Source: Solea solea
Taxonomy: Eukaryota > Chordata > Actinopteri > Pleuronectiformes > Soleidae
DNA: 64,000 bases
Assembly: GCF_958295425.1 (NCBI RefSeq)
Contig: NC_081153.1
Span: 14,723,001 to 14,787,000 of the forward strand
Direction of reading: 5' to 3'
Shown: positions 1 to 13,500 of the stretch, in pieces
Numbering within the stretch: position 1 is the stretch's first letter
How the letters are laid out: the number at the start of each line of letters is the position of its first letter
The notes under the pieces: model-generated
Seen by the model: the letters and a program-made list of their open reading frames with translations, nothing else
Told to the model about the DNA's origin: nothing
Databases searched by the model: none
Position numbers and translations under genes: made by a program

Positions 1-335
1 CCACATTTAATATCAGAGGGACTCATACATTTGGATAAATGAGAGAAATATCAATCCCTTCCTGCAGACCACAGACTGTTAATGTTGAAATTTCATATCT
101 ACTTTTAAACCTACTACTACTAGCTTGTGTTTTGATAACTGCATATTTACAAAAATATTATAGTTTTTATAATACATGTGCAGTGAAATGTGCCTTGTGA
201 AGTAAAGAGTATTTTTCTTTTAAATAAAAAGCAATAAAAAGTCTAAATTTCTTAAAAATGTAAGTTGAATCCATTAAATTCAAAAATTAAACTGGTGTTT
301 TTGTTGTAGCTTCGACAATGCGACCCCCCCCCTAC
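1..335 (-). other. runx1t1 intron after the NHR2 exon (partial)
   Basis: This is intronic sequence on the gene strand, starting with the donor GTAGGG just after position 336 and running off the window. It is AT-rich with a C8 run beside the donor (about 324-332). No exon, RNA gene or recognisable mobile element was seen. The next exons (NHR3 and MYND) must lie further left. Confidence 0.7.
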
Positions 336-537
336 CTGGTTGTGTTGCATTTTCCTGTGCCGCGGGGCTCTGCTGCCTCGACTGCCCGCTAGCAGCAGCA
401 CCCTTCTTCAGCTCCTCTGCGTCACTGTATCGTCGGATCCAGTAGTTGAGCTCCTCGCGGTCGGCTTCCTGGCACCGCCGCAGTACAGTCAGCGAGCGCC
501 TCGTTTTCTCCACCATGTCCATGATGCAGTTCAGCAG
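336..537 (-). CDS. runx1t1: runx1t1 exon: second half of NHR2
   Basis: The exon begins [20 protein letters not shown] after an AG acceptor (C-rich tract, CCCCCCAG) and continues through [20 protein letters not shown] to [15 protein letters not shown], then donor CCAG/GTAGGG. It is 202 nt and leaves one base in the last codon. Together with the preceding exon it forms NHR2, the amphipathic helix known in ETO to build the tetramer and to contact other MTG proteins. The core is nearly identical to the mammalian protein. The tail after RQQSP diverges ([10 protein letters not shown]), and since a different donor could be used, the exact 3' edge is slightly less certain than the acceptor. Confidence 0.93.
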
Positions 538-736
538 CTGGGGGGGGGCGGGGCGGGGTGAGAGGGAGCAGAAATGCTGCTGAGTTTACACATAGACATT
601 GTTGGATGTATTTTAAGCTGTTACACTACTCGTGTATCCTCTGTATGTTGGGAAAGGAGAGGTTAATGTGATCAGATTTGTAAAAAAAAAATCTTACTCC
701 ATTCCTTCAGTTAATGTGCAGCTAAACAACAGTAAG

Positions 737-768
<32 letters not shown>

Positions 769-3700
769 CACTAGATGTGTTCATATCGTCATAAATCCAC
801 GTACAAAAAGACTTAAAGAGGCTGAATGAAGAGGGTGAAGACACAAACATTGCAAGGATGACAAACACATTCGCATGCAAACATGCACAACTCAACTCTT
901 ACAACTCTGACTGACAGTTTTCACACACACAACACAGACTTCTCACAACATGTCACTGTGAACCCCCGCACAATGACATACGGTGTTCTCCAATCTCCAT
1001 ATGATTTCAAAAACGACTGAGATGAGGACTTTGACAAGCTGTTACTTACAGCGACAGAACTGTAGGGTATAGTAATAAAAATGTTATTACTTTTCTTACA
1101 TGGTCAAGGTGCTTCCACTCCTCAGCCCACTCTCTGTCCGTCAACCGATGGTCAATCACTTCCTCCTGCCTGGTCCCTGCATGCATACCTGTAAGACAGA
1201 CACGGAGATAGACAGACAGACAAGTAGAGAGATAAATCATTTGAAAAAAAGATCAACATGACACACAGGATCAATATAATGATATAATAAATAATAATAA
1301 ATCTTTTTTTTCCGAAGGCAGGACTGAAATGACTGAGCTTCATGTCCAACAAACATCTATCACGAGGCACGACGTTCTTAATGTCTCTACAGCTTCATCG
1401 AGGGTCCACACAGAACAAAAACACTGTGCCTAAAAATCTATTTCTAATGTAATGTAAAATGATTAAACAGTATCAAGGGCCTTTCTGCATGGAGTTTGCA
1501 TGTCCAAAAAAATGCAATATGGGGATTAGGTAAATTGGACGCTCTAAATTGACCGTAGGTGTGAGAGTGAATGGTTGTTTGATAATGGAATAATCGGTTT
1601 AATGTTTTTTTCATGATTAAAACCAGATTTCCGATTGTTTAAGCTTCTTAAATGTGAATATTTTCTTCATTTCTTTGCTCTGGATAACAAAGAAATCATT
1701 AAAGGTGACATAGACCGGAAGTTCCAATTAACGCTGCGTTTGTGTGTGTATCTGCGTCATTACCTCGTTTATGAAACCCTAAAGTTTCAGAACAAACAGT
1801 TCAGCCACTGCTGAGAAAATAGTGTTGTATTGTTTTCCTGGGCTCTGCGAAGCGGATCGACACTTCCTTAATTTGATGTCGTCATCAGAAATCCTCACCA
1901 CCGTAGCGCCTCCCGGTGCGGGCACTAGTCCGGGCACATCCGGTTGCGTACATTCAACCGCAGAAGAAGAAGAACTACTCTCGTTGTAGCTGCTGAGATG
2001 CAGAGCATCCACCGTGCCAGAGGGGGAGCTGTGTATCTGAGAGCTGGCCTATCTATTACGTCACTTCCAGGTACCTGGCCAATCACAGGACAGTTGTAAA
2101 GCTCTCGTTGGCTGGCCAATCACAGCAACTGTTTGGTCTGAAACAGCGCGGCTGACGAGAGCGTCAGTGAGGAGATATTTTGATCGGCTCGTTTGCAGCG
2201 ATTAGGAGGTTTTTAATCATGAAAACATGTTAATATATGTAAGTAGACCTCCATAACTAACATATATGTGTGATACAAGCATTCTATGTCGCCTTTAAAA
2301 GTCAATCATTTTGACATTTGAGAACATCATCATTTCCACGTTTGACGAACACCGATCAACATTTTTTAAGGTTTTCTGATAATCTGAACACCAAGTGATT
2401 AATCGCTTAATCGAGAAAATAACCGATAGTTGCAGCTCGACATTTAACAGTTGTCTCTATAATACGACTATATCCCACACAATAGGATAAGCAATTGTCC
2501 CCATGTACTCACTTACGCACGCACACACCCATACTTTATAAACACACATGCATGTTCTCACCGATGGACCTGGCCCTCTCCCTGACCTCGCGGTGATTGG
2601 AGGCGGAGTGTCTGTAGTTGTCTCTGTAGTGGTGGGCGATGGCCATGTCGTCCAGCCTGTAGTGCTGCGGCGGGAGCGGGCCTGGGTGTGGCAGGCCGTT
2701 GGGTTGATAGGAGAGACCATTGGACGGGCTGAAGCGCTGGGCGGGGCTTATGGTGCAGGGCCGTTTGCTGGGGTGAACGTCTGGGTGCAGGGCGGCGTCT
2801 CGCTCGAAGCCATTTTCTTTGGTTCTGGGGTGGAGAGAGACAGGGATATGTTTGGATTTTGTATTTTAGCGTTAGCACATCGAGCCCTGTGTGCTAAAAG
2901 ATGATTTCTAGATGTAAAATTGATTATTTTTCAACTAAAATTGAAAAAAATAAAATACAAAATAACTAAAATAACCAAAGTTTTTCTTGTGGATCACTGG
3001 ATGAGAAGAAAAGTAAAAGGATGTACAAGTACGTGAGTTTTGTAAACATAGCTGATTCCAAATGTGCGTGTTATGCATTACATACAAGAGCCACATGTGA
3101 AAACAAAAGATCACAAGTGACCCTCTGTTCTTCAATTTATCCTCTGCGCAGACAAAGGAACTTACATGAAAGACTTTCATTGAAAACATGTCCATTCATA
3201 CAAAACACACACATGCACCACGAACTGAAACCTGAGTGTGTTTTCACATGAATTACACGCGTGCACACATTCATACTCGCACAAGTACCTTCCAGGGAAT
3301 CAGGTGGATTTTTGTCAGCCTGCTTCCAAAGATTAATGTGACCAGGTGTGTTTGTGTGTGAGTGCACGCGTGCACGTGTGTGTGTGTGTGTTCTTAGCTT
3401 TGTCAGTTCACAGTTAAATCTTGCCAACCTCCCCTGACTATCTGCAGTTTCCTCTCTCTCTCTCTGTCTCTCTCTCTCTCTCCCCTCTTCGTCTCCACCT
3501 CCCTCTCCGATGAACAGATTGAACTTCTTAATGAGCTGTTTTTATGGGCTCCTAATGCTCATCCACAGCTCTCCATATGCTCTTTCCCTCCATCCGTCCG
3601 TCTCTCCCTGCCTCCCTTGACTCATCCATCCATCCCCCCCCCCCCACCAACCACACACTCTTATCTCTCCAGCCTTGCTGCCACAACAATGCTCATATCT

Positions 3701-6700
3701 ACAGGCACACACACACACACACACACACGTTCACAGTCACCTATGTGTACCATATGTGCACATCATTTAGGTACTTTGGATTAAAAAAACAAAACATGCC
3801 CAGTTTACCTGGACATGTTATGAAAGACATGGCTTTTATTCGGGTGAATGTGGTTGAGCAGGTAGACCAGGCTTTGACTGTGAGATTGTGTGCGAATGGG
3901 ATGTGATAGAAAAGCGCTATATATAGAAGCACAATATGAATGAGTGAGTGTGACTCATTGTCTAATAAGAGTGGTAGCAAAGACAAAAGAAAGCGCCTTG
4001 GTTTAATAAGTAGTATCACGTTTTGGTGTAAAAGAAAAAAAAAAAAAGCATCACTGTTTTTCTTTTCACAGTTATACAAACTCAACATTTCACACTGAAT
4101 AACCTTTGTTGTTGTTTTTTTTCTCCTGGGTCTATGGTATGTGTTGTCTGGCATGAACAGAAGCAACTGACTCTGTCCAAGATTAATCAATTAGTGAGTG
4201 TGAACAGTGTCTGTGCGAAAAACAGGAAAAAAAAAAGAAAAGAATCCCAGAACAATGGGGTGCTTGGAATTGTGTCATTTTTATTGTATCCCATTGATAA
4301 AAATGAATTATAAGAAATCTGAATTTACCATTCAGGCAATCAAGTAAATGTCTCTGTCATTCTGTGCTCACGGCTCCAGTTATTGGTGAGAGATTTTAAA
4401 GACTACGCTACTTTTTCCTTGTGAAATTCCTGGTCTAGCTTCTGCAGACAATGGCATTATTAAGAACGCATTAACGATGCATTATTGTCTCTAATTAAAG
4501 ATTCCTATTCAATTGCCAATGTTGTGAATGTGCTCCGATATGTGGGAATGCAGAGCATAGGTAAGCAGAAAGCAAAGGTGCTTAGCCAGCCGTATTGGTG
4601 CTGGAGCCTCATCTGTATGTGTTATCAGCCCATCTCCCTAGGTAGACACACACACACACACTGGTGCACACACACACACACACACACACACGAAGCATCT
4701 TTACACTTTCACACTGGTTTGAGAATTCCTGCACACACGCATTCACACAGACAGACACTTCTTTCTCACTGAATACAGATGCCCTATTACTTTCTCCACC
4801 TCCTCTCTCTACATGCATTCTTTCTCTCTTTCTCACATTTACACACACACACACACACACGCACACACTTCCCCTAAGCTCACTCCCCAATGCACCAGGC
4901 GGCCTGCAAATATGCAGGTTTCACAGAAAAAGTCTGCCTATCTGACTGTTGGAGGTGAGAATTATTAATATTGTGTTCAGCATTTTTGTCCCTCAGCAAA
5001 TATAAAAATTACATTTTCTCCTGCCGGTATTAAAAATGTTGGACCCAAGCAATTGCTCCTTATTCCAAAAAAAAAAGAAAACATGGACACATTATACTCA
5101 TAGCACAGATGCAAACAACTCACTATTTATAAATTATTGATGCTTATTAATGATTCAAATACATAATTTGTGCATGCTGCATATAATTTGTTCAATGCTT
5201 ATTAGCCGGGTAGTATTATTCTAATTAGTTGTTAGAACTAAAGTCATGTTTTAGTCATATTGAAAACATTTAGGCCCTGGGACTAAGCCACAGTCTTAAC
5301 CAGGCACAAATGTGCAGCAACGATCTGGAGAGGGGGTTTGCGCTTGTTTTCTTCTCTGCTGCTGCGAGGGGAGACTGTGGTGGGACGGAGGACAGGAAGG
5401 ACTGTACGTGGTTACAGGGCTGTGGTCCTGTTTGTCCATGAGAGCAGGGAATTATCACCAAACGTCCACAAAGACAACAGGATTGGGATGATTTGGCCGA
5501 GGCGCTCTCACCCGTCATGATATCAGAATCACACACAGCTCAGGAAGCGTCCATACACATCTACGCTTTTCATTATGCCACAGCTGTCTTCTATCTTTGC
5601 TCTGTCCTCAGGATGTGGGTGTGTCTCTCTCTCTCTGAGTCTACTCTTCCTATCTCCTCAATTCTGCTGTGTTACCCTCAGGAGCTGAGAGCTGACACGT
5701 CCGGCGGAGCACGTGATGAGGCCTGGAGATGCATTCTCACACAAGCTGTACATGAACACACACTCACACTATCGCCTTATGTCTCTGGACTAATTAAGGG
5801 AATTAAGAGAAACTGGATGGAGATTCACTCCCACTGTGGGATTCACCCACCTGTCTGGTGTCCTTCTCTTGCCGTTCTCGTTGACGTCCAGCAGGAGCTC
5901 AGACGAGTCGACTGGGGAGGTGGTGCTGGTGTCCAGGAGCAGCTGCTCATGCTGGGCCAGGTACTGAGCTGGGTTCTGCTTGGCCAGCCTGGCACAGTGC
6001 AGCAGCTCTCTCTGAAGAAGAGGAAGGTTGGCCTAGAAGAGAAACAGCGCAGAGTTATTATTTATTATTTATTATTTACCTGAAAAACCTCTTTTAAACC
6101 TTTCGAAAAATATAAATAATAATAATAAATACATTTGTTTTAATCAGTTCACTGATGTAATCTTCCTGCTAAAGTGTGCTTTGTTTCCTTTCCTGCTAAT
6201 TAAGGAGAACAATTGCAGTAAATGATGACAGTGTGAGCTGCCTGAGAGCCAGAAAGTGCTGTGAGAACACAACAATGAACTTTGGAAATGAAATGCAAAC
6301 GTGCATTATGAGAAGAAAAATTGGAAAACACAAATTGTTTTTGACATGTCATCTTATAAAAAGACAAATTAGATCACACTGAAGCATTATCACACATGAA
6401 AACTCTACTATTCCTTCAAAATATTAAGTTCAAAATGCACATAAAACATGCCGTTGTAGGATAAAAGTCATTTCCTTCCAAATAAACCAAATCTGCGGGA
6501 ACACAGATCCATTTTCTTCCCTGCTGTCTGCCCCCTGTTTGCTCATTACTGCTGAACCATGACCACTTCCTGTGATCTAGAGTGAATTAACACCTTCTCT
6601 ATTGTCACAAATATCCACTCTGTCTCTTTGACAAAACAAGGGGGGGTCGGCTTTCTTGCACGGAGTTACAGGGTCATGCAGGTACGCGAGCATCCACTTC

Positions 6701-9700
6701 AAAGACATCTGATGGGATGCGTTTTGAAGCAAGAAGATGAAAGTGTTGCGTCAGGCGGGCTCAGGATGGGAGTGGGGCTATTTTGACGAGGTGCATCGCG
6801 AGAATCTTTTGATGGGCCACATTGAGTACGTTTCTCAACAACATAAGTCTCTTGCTTATTTCCTACTTTACTTATTTTTGACTTTACTTATATCTACTTA
6901 CTTCTTGTCCCACATTAACTGATCATTTTCTCCCCGTGTGACGATTCAACCTTGTTTTTGCCTGAAGTGCATGACGAAAACAATACTCAGAAACACAAGC
7001 GCGGCTCTGTTTGAGGTATTTATGCTTCACAATCAGACACAAATCTCTCTCCAGTAAGTGGCTGTGGAAGAAATGCCAAACACTGGCCTTCACTTTACCT
7101 GCCCGAGGTAATGGTCCGTTAATAGTTTATGGTCGTAATTATCCTCGGCCAAAAAAAAAGCATAAAATAGATTGCTTTGACCCCCGGTGAACTCATCTTT
7201 CATTAATTAGAGGTCATACTAATTGCCAGAGATATGGGATGCATTAAGACTGAGCCGAGTAATGCAGACCACTAAAGAAACGGGATCATTTTTCAAATGA
7301 TTAAGTATGGAGATTTGCTTCTCGGTAGTTACGGTAACCAACACCTACTTGCAAAGAAGAACCATTTTAAGATGTTTTCATTCGGCGGCTGCAGCTAAAA
7401 TCTGCTCAGGATGATTTATTGTGAAAATGTTGGATGTGTCATTTTGTCAAATGGTGCCAAAAAACAATTCAGAATATGCCGCGTTCAAGATACGCAGCAC
7501 TTCATCATTGTTCAGCTCTGTTTCTGTGTAATTTGCTGGAAGAGGAGAAAGAAGGTGACTTCATTTTTGCACATCTATATCATCCTATTTCAATTATTTT
7601 CTGTCACTGCTCTCCCCCGACACACACTTTTTTCTTTTCCTCCCCCAGCTAAACGTGTTTATTCCTCTGTGTCACAGCACTTCTCTCGCTTCTGCGCGGC
7701 AAAGACCAAACTTCCAGAAGCACAACTTGAAAAAAACGTTGAGAAACGTTGCTACTTGCAAAGCCCGTTGTCTCGTGTGGCAGGCGTCCCGCCAGTGCAT
7801 CACGTCACTGGAGCTGTGTGGTTTATGATTGCCTCCTTCCAGTAAAGAGTCCCAACCAATTTGTGGTTTAGTATATAGAGAAGGGGAAAGGAGCTGAGTG
7901 GGGCGGGTGAGGGTGGGAGAACTGGAAGGGTCGGCTCAGTCTAACATTAGTGTAATGAAAAACTCTGAGCCCTGACACGCATTGTTGCAGCTGTGCTTCG
8001 ATGCACCTATAAAAGCTCCCCCCACACCTCCATCCACTCCCTGCTACCATATGGTCGCTGGCATTAAAGGCTCCGCAGTGAGAAGACACCAGAATTAGAC
8101 CAGAGAGAGAGAGAGAGAGGCAGTGAAGGAGAAAAAAAAAGAAGAAGAGTTGCATCTTTGATTCTGCAGCCACGCCTTTGATACACTAACCATCTGGCGA
8201 GGAGAGCAGAGGCGAAGACGGGACTGAAGGATGGATAGAAAACAGTAAATAAACACAATACAAGAAGGAAAAAGGACAAAGATAGAGAGAAAGATCAAAT
8301 GAGAAGGTGAAAAGCAAAGAGAAACGAGAGGACAGGGGAAGGATGGAAGAAAAAATCCCTGTTTGTGTTGTTAACAGCCAGTAATGGCAGTTCTGGTGGG
8401 GCCAGTTCGTGCTGCCCACATTCACACAGGACCTCAGTGACTCATATAATGGAGTGAATGTCACTTCACATACTAATTCACTAGCGCACCAACAGCAGAA
8501 AACGACACATCACACGCTGGACTCAGAGAAAACCAACCACATTATATTGTCTTCATACATGATATATAATCTGTGACTCAGGCGAAAGAGAAATAAAGAG
8601 TGATCAAAACGTGACACAAAATGGCCACTATTTCACCCGTACATGTGAGGGATAAAAATGGACAGTCCCTCTTCATTTTTATGGAATAGAACGAGGTGAA
8701 CGGAACACGATGACCGGGGGACAAACGGCTGCTTAAGAGAGTGCTCCTTCCTCTGGTAATACACCGTGCTAATGGCCGATAATGGGACATGCTGGCTGGA
8801 AAAAAAACCTAGTGGCTTAGTGGGACGAAGAATCAATGACAAAACACGCCTGAGAAAGAGAGAAGGAAAAAAGACTGCACATAAACGAGGACGGTGCTCT
8901 GTTCCAGTACATGTTAAACAAGTTTCTCCTGTCATTGTATGACTGTATGTGTGTAGGTGGAAAAAGAAAAGGGAAAATGAGGATGAAGACCAAACAAGAT
9001 TTAATAAAAACAAAGGGGAAAAAAGGAATAAATATCAAGAACACTCATGTGCTCGCCTCGATCTATGCAGGATAAATGTATTCCAGCCTTGTTTGCCGAG
9101 GCAGGGAGGAAGGGAGGCAGACTAACTCTTTGTAGTAATTGTATATTTGAATGCTTACCTTCAGAAAGGGGATGACAAAAGGTCGCAGGGGGAAGTTGGT
9201 GGCTTCTTGGAGCTTGGAGTGAAATTCTTCTATGGTTAGCGTGGAATTCTGGAGCAGAAAGAGAGAGAGAGAGAGACAGTGAGAAAACACATGAATCCAT
9301 GTGGAAGGCATTAAGCTATAATATTACTTATTGGAAGCTGAGCTATATCCTGGCCTGCAGTGAATGTTTTGGGTTTTTGTAATAGGAAGCACATGTGCGG
9401 GCCGCGGTGAGAAGAGCCACAGAAAGCAAAGACACACATCTGCTTCAATTAACAAAACAAATACACTTTAAGGAGTCACATCATCAGAAATATTCCGGTT
9501 TTAAATGCTCTGGTTTTTAACAATGGGCTTGAATACGAATGTTGGTGAATTCATCGCTCGCGTTTAACCCTTTAACACCGAGCGTATCGCAGACGACACA
9601 TTAGCGCTAACGCACTTTGCATTATCGCATTAACGCCAAAGCCCACAAGTTTTTCTTTCTTTTAAATTGTTAATACACCATTTTTTAACATGCAGTAAAT

Positions 9701-10547
9701 TGGAAATAACTGCCAGATATTGAAAGTTATTCTGGAAAAATGGACATTTTCTGGCCTTTTATGGACATTTTGAGACTTAGGTGTTAAAGGGTTAAAGAAA
9801 ATGTGAAATCTATTTTTCAAATCAGCACAGTTTTGCTTATTTGTGACATGACTAAAGTGTTGTCCATTCTTCAGTCCAATGCAATGACACATTTCAGTCA
9901 TACAGGTGCTTCATCAGAGCCAACTGAACAACTGTCTGCCTCTTATCACAGAGCAGATAAGACCAAGGTGAGTTTTACTGCAGCATGGAGGCAAATGTGC
10001 AGCAGACACACGGCGTGTGTGTGTGTGTGTGTGTGTGTGGATGGGGTTGTTATTTTAAAGGGCATTTTTGAGAAAGTGACTTAGACATTTCAGTCTGTAA
10101 ATCCTCCACACCCAAACAAAGTCTGGCCCCCTCTGTGATGCACAATAATGGTTGCCAAGACAGCAATAACACTATTTTTAATTTCCAAACATGAAGTATT
10201 TCCAAGATGCAGAGAAAGAATAAAAAGGAAAAAAGTGGTGAGCATACACGTGGGAGAAGAAAACGACTACATAAACAGCAAAAATACAAACGGGGGGGGG
10301 GGGGGGGGAAATCAAGTGAGACCAGGAACATAAAAAGGTGGTAGATATTATTTTTCCTCCTCACACTCTCTGCTTTATTTCCCAGACCTGAATTTTGTTA
10401 CATTCAGCCTTACATCTGTTCGCCCAGATTGCGCAGGGGCTGTACTTGACAGCCAGTGAAACCTCCCGAGTCTCTCTCTCTCTCTCACCAGCACACAAAC
10501 CAACTAATTAACAGTGTCACTCTTTTCAATAAGGCAGGGGGAGGGAC

Positions 10548-10578
<31 letters not shown>

Positions 10579-13500
10579 AGATAGAGATATGGGAGGGGGT
10601 GGGCTGAGGTTTGTAAGCCAAAAGGACACAGGAGAGACATGTGCGTGTGTAGACGGTGAGAAAAATAAACACAGTGAAGCCAAAAGGAGGCTATGCTCTG
10701 TGTGGCTAATTAAAAAAAAGAAAGAATCCTCCGTCTCCTCTGCACAACATTCAATCACTATTTCTGTATTCCCCTGCTCATGATGTCCAGAAACTTCTCA
10801 GATCACACAGACATGCGCTACATTTTAACACTTACATGTGTATTTTCCACCGATGGTTGTGAGAACGTCAGTTAAGCTGCACAATTCACTGCGTCTTTGA
10901 TACGTTTTCATTTCGATTTTTGCGGGATTAGCTCGTATTTAGCAGGTTTTTCCAAAAGGCAGGATCTCTGGTGCATGCTGAACAGATGTCCGAGGCTGAT
11001 TCTTAGTATCGTGTGTATCCTCTTTACTATGAACTGTATTTATGAATTCATAAAGTCCTGTTAAGTTCTCGGCGCGCTAAATAAGAAGCCTAATCTGTAT
11101 TACCATGTGCCCGTGGTTGTTCTTGTCCATGCTGCAGTGTGCTGTGGTTAAATCTAAATGAAAGTAATGTAGTTAAACCCAGCGTGGATCAGCTGTTTGC
11201 AGTCAACAGCATACTTTGAGTGTTTTGTCTGGCACTGAAGTGCAGCAAAGCACTAATGGATTTAAAGATTTAAAAATATAAAACCTCTCCAGGTGTTTAT
11301 TTTACGCTTACGCCTGAAGGACCAGATGTGCAAGGTGTTTTTTGTTTTTTTTTATTATTATTATTCCAAACAAAAATAACAAAAACACCTTTCAAATAAA
11401 TCCTGCTTGGTTTTCATGACCAATGATACGCATTTGAAAGTTATTAAATTCTTTGTCTCAACTAATCTGACATCATGAAGTAAATCATTTTCCATGTGGT
11501 TCTTCAGGTATGCTGAAGAAAGTATGATCCTCCTAATTGGTTCACTTAGAGCGGGTGTCGGCTTTCACTCTGCGAGCCCTTTGAACTACAGCTCTCACAC
11601 ACGCACACACACACACACACACACACAGTGGCCACTCACCACTAGTCCCAGCACTAATGTGCGGACCCGCTCGCCGATCTCAGGTGAGATGTCGTTGCCA
11701 AACTGCTGTAGAGTGGTGAGAAAGCGCTTGAGCTTGCTGAGCTGCCGGGCACCACAGGCCGGCGGCAGCTGCTGGTTGGCCAGTGAGGATGAGGAGGAGG
11801 AGCTGGGGCCGTTGCTGTAGCCGTTGGGAGGAGACGGAGCGCCGTTGAGCGCCGTCGGAGAGTGGCTGCTGCCATTCGTTACTGCAAGAGACAAGAGCGG
11901 GAGCATGTTTTTTGGTCAATGCGATTCCCATGGAAACAAAGTGTTGTGGAAAAGTAACACTGTGTGTTCCCGTGCGCTGTGTACGAATCCCTAAAAATAA
12001 CTCTGATTGTACCGTTAACAAACCCCAGGAAAGGGAACAACGTAGGTCAGCTTCACGGAGACCAAACCACTGATTTCAAATGATTTACATTCCCCGCCCC
12101 CCCCCCCCCCCCATCCCCGAAAACATTCACAAGACTCAACATTTGTTTCCAATCATGGCCACTTGTTTGATCCTTTGCGGCATCCTCTCATAAAAAACAT
12201 ATTTCTACATTTGGAGACATGTTGCCTCTCTCCACCTCCTTCTCCCGTTCCCCCCCTTCTCTGCAGTCTAAACAAGCACGACAGTGTAGTGTGACCCCCC
12301 GTCTTGCCAGAGCACGGGAGCAGTGTGTGTGTAAGTGTGTGTGTGTGTGTGTGTGTGTGTCTACAGGGGAGTTGGTGTACAAAGAAATACAAGGCGGCAT
12401 AAAGCTTTCTCTCTAATGAGATTAGGTTTTGACTAGCAATCCACTCACTCCCCCTCTGGCCGCCGTCCAAAGCCGCCACCATAAAGAGGGGAGAGAGACG
12501 AGATACTCAAACTGCATCTGGTAACAATTACGTCGGGTGGAAATCAAAGCATACTGCTTTGTTAAAACCTTTGGCATGTGTAACGAGAGAGCCGGGCCAT
12601 TCCTCTCTCATCGCACGGAAGCCCCGGCATTAATTGTGTGGAGTGTGAGCGTTTGCAAGGAAGAGAGAGACAGTTACAAAGACAGAGAGGGGGGGGGGGA
12701 GTAGGAACCAGAGACTAAGGAAGGGTGCGCAAGAGACTGAAAGAGAACAAAATAATGCCTTTGTTGCAGAAAACCAGCGCCATAAGCATTTTGAACCGCA
12801 GGGTCTTTGATTCTTTGATTCTAGTGCTCTTCATCCAAGTGGTTAAGTATGTACTTGTAAGTGAATACTAGGGTGTAATTTGCTCGTCACAGGCGATGTG
12901 CGCATCGTGGCAAAGCTCCAAGGGTTTGTAAGCGCGGGCGTTAATGAACTTGTTGAGGGAGTCGTTGGGAACGACTGCAATTTGGAGACGCTCAGTGCAA
13001 CTTGTTAAGAAGGTCACGTGACAATGTTTTGATTTCAATCCTTTCAACCGCTGAATATTACCCCGTCTTTTTTGGCAAATTACTGTACATTTCCGCACAA
13101 CAGCGGGGTTTACTTGGTGGGACATGGAACTGAGACACCACATATTTGTCCAATTAATCAATTCCCACCTTAATTAACAGCAGCAGAGCTGTTAGCCGAG
13201 GGCGGATGATGTGCATACAGAGACCAGGGTTCTCCTCCACAGTCCTGACTGTGGTGCAGCCGTGAGTGATGGAACGATGGTGGTTGTGCTCAAATGTAAA
13301 TTAGTTAGTTTTTGGTCTTTTTTAATCTTTTCCTGAGGGGCTGAACATAACTATATGAACATGTTTCATTACGCCGCGGTCGCTCTACGTGGCGACTGTA
13401 CTACTGCAAGATCAGACGTTTGCATTCATTAATAAAATACCCTCATGACATTAACAATAAATGTAATCTGGTTGCCGTGTGGTACAAAACAAAACTGTTT

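Larger units (their letters stand above)
1189..2561 (-). other. runx1t1 intron largely built of mobile-element sequence
   Basis: A 1373-nt intron. It holds a fragment of a teleost dispersed repeat (1477-1580), a second repeat split into two halves (about 1585-1698 and 2299-2440), and a 592-bp TTAA-flanked element between those halves. Little non-repeat intron remains apart from the splice-site margins. Confidence 0.75.
9249..11639 (-). other. runx1t1 intron, 2.4 kb
   Basis: It contains a TTAA-CCCTTTAACACC element (9568-9791), a (TG)n (about 10014-10039), a G17 run (10292-10308), a (GA)n (10549-10574) and a (CA)n right at the donor of the preceding exon (11596-11627). 10800-11480 is mostly unique, AT-rich sequence in which I see no gene. 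Confidence 0.7.

Noticed and set aside
3837..3945. SINE 3' tail with AAAAGCGCTATATATA
   Set aside because: Too short and diverged to support as a feature without a database comparison.
5493..6083. 196-codon plus-strand open frame
   Set aside because: Its second half is the antisense of the runx1t1 exon at 5851-6032. No independent homology.
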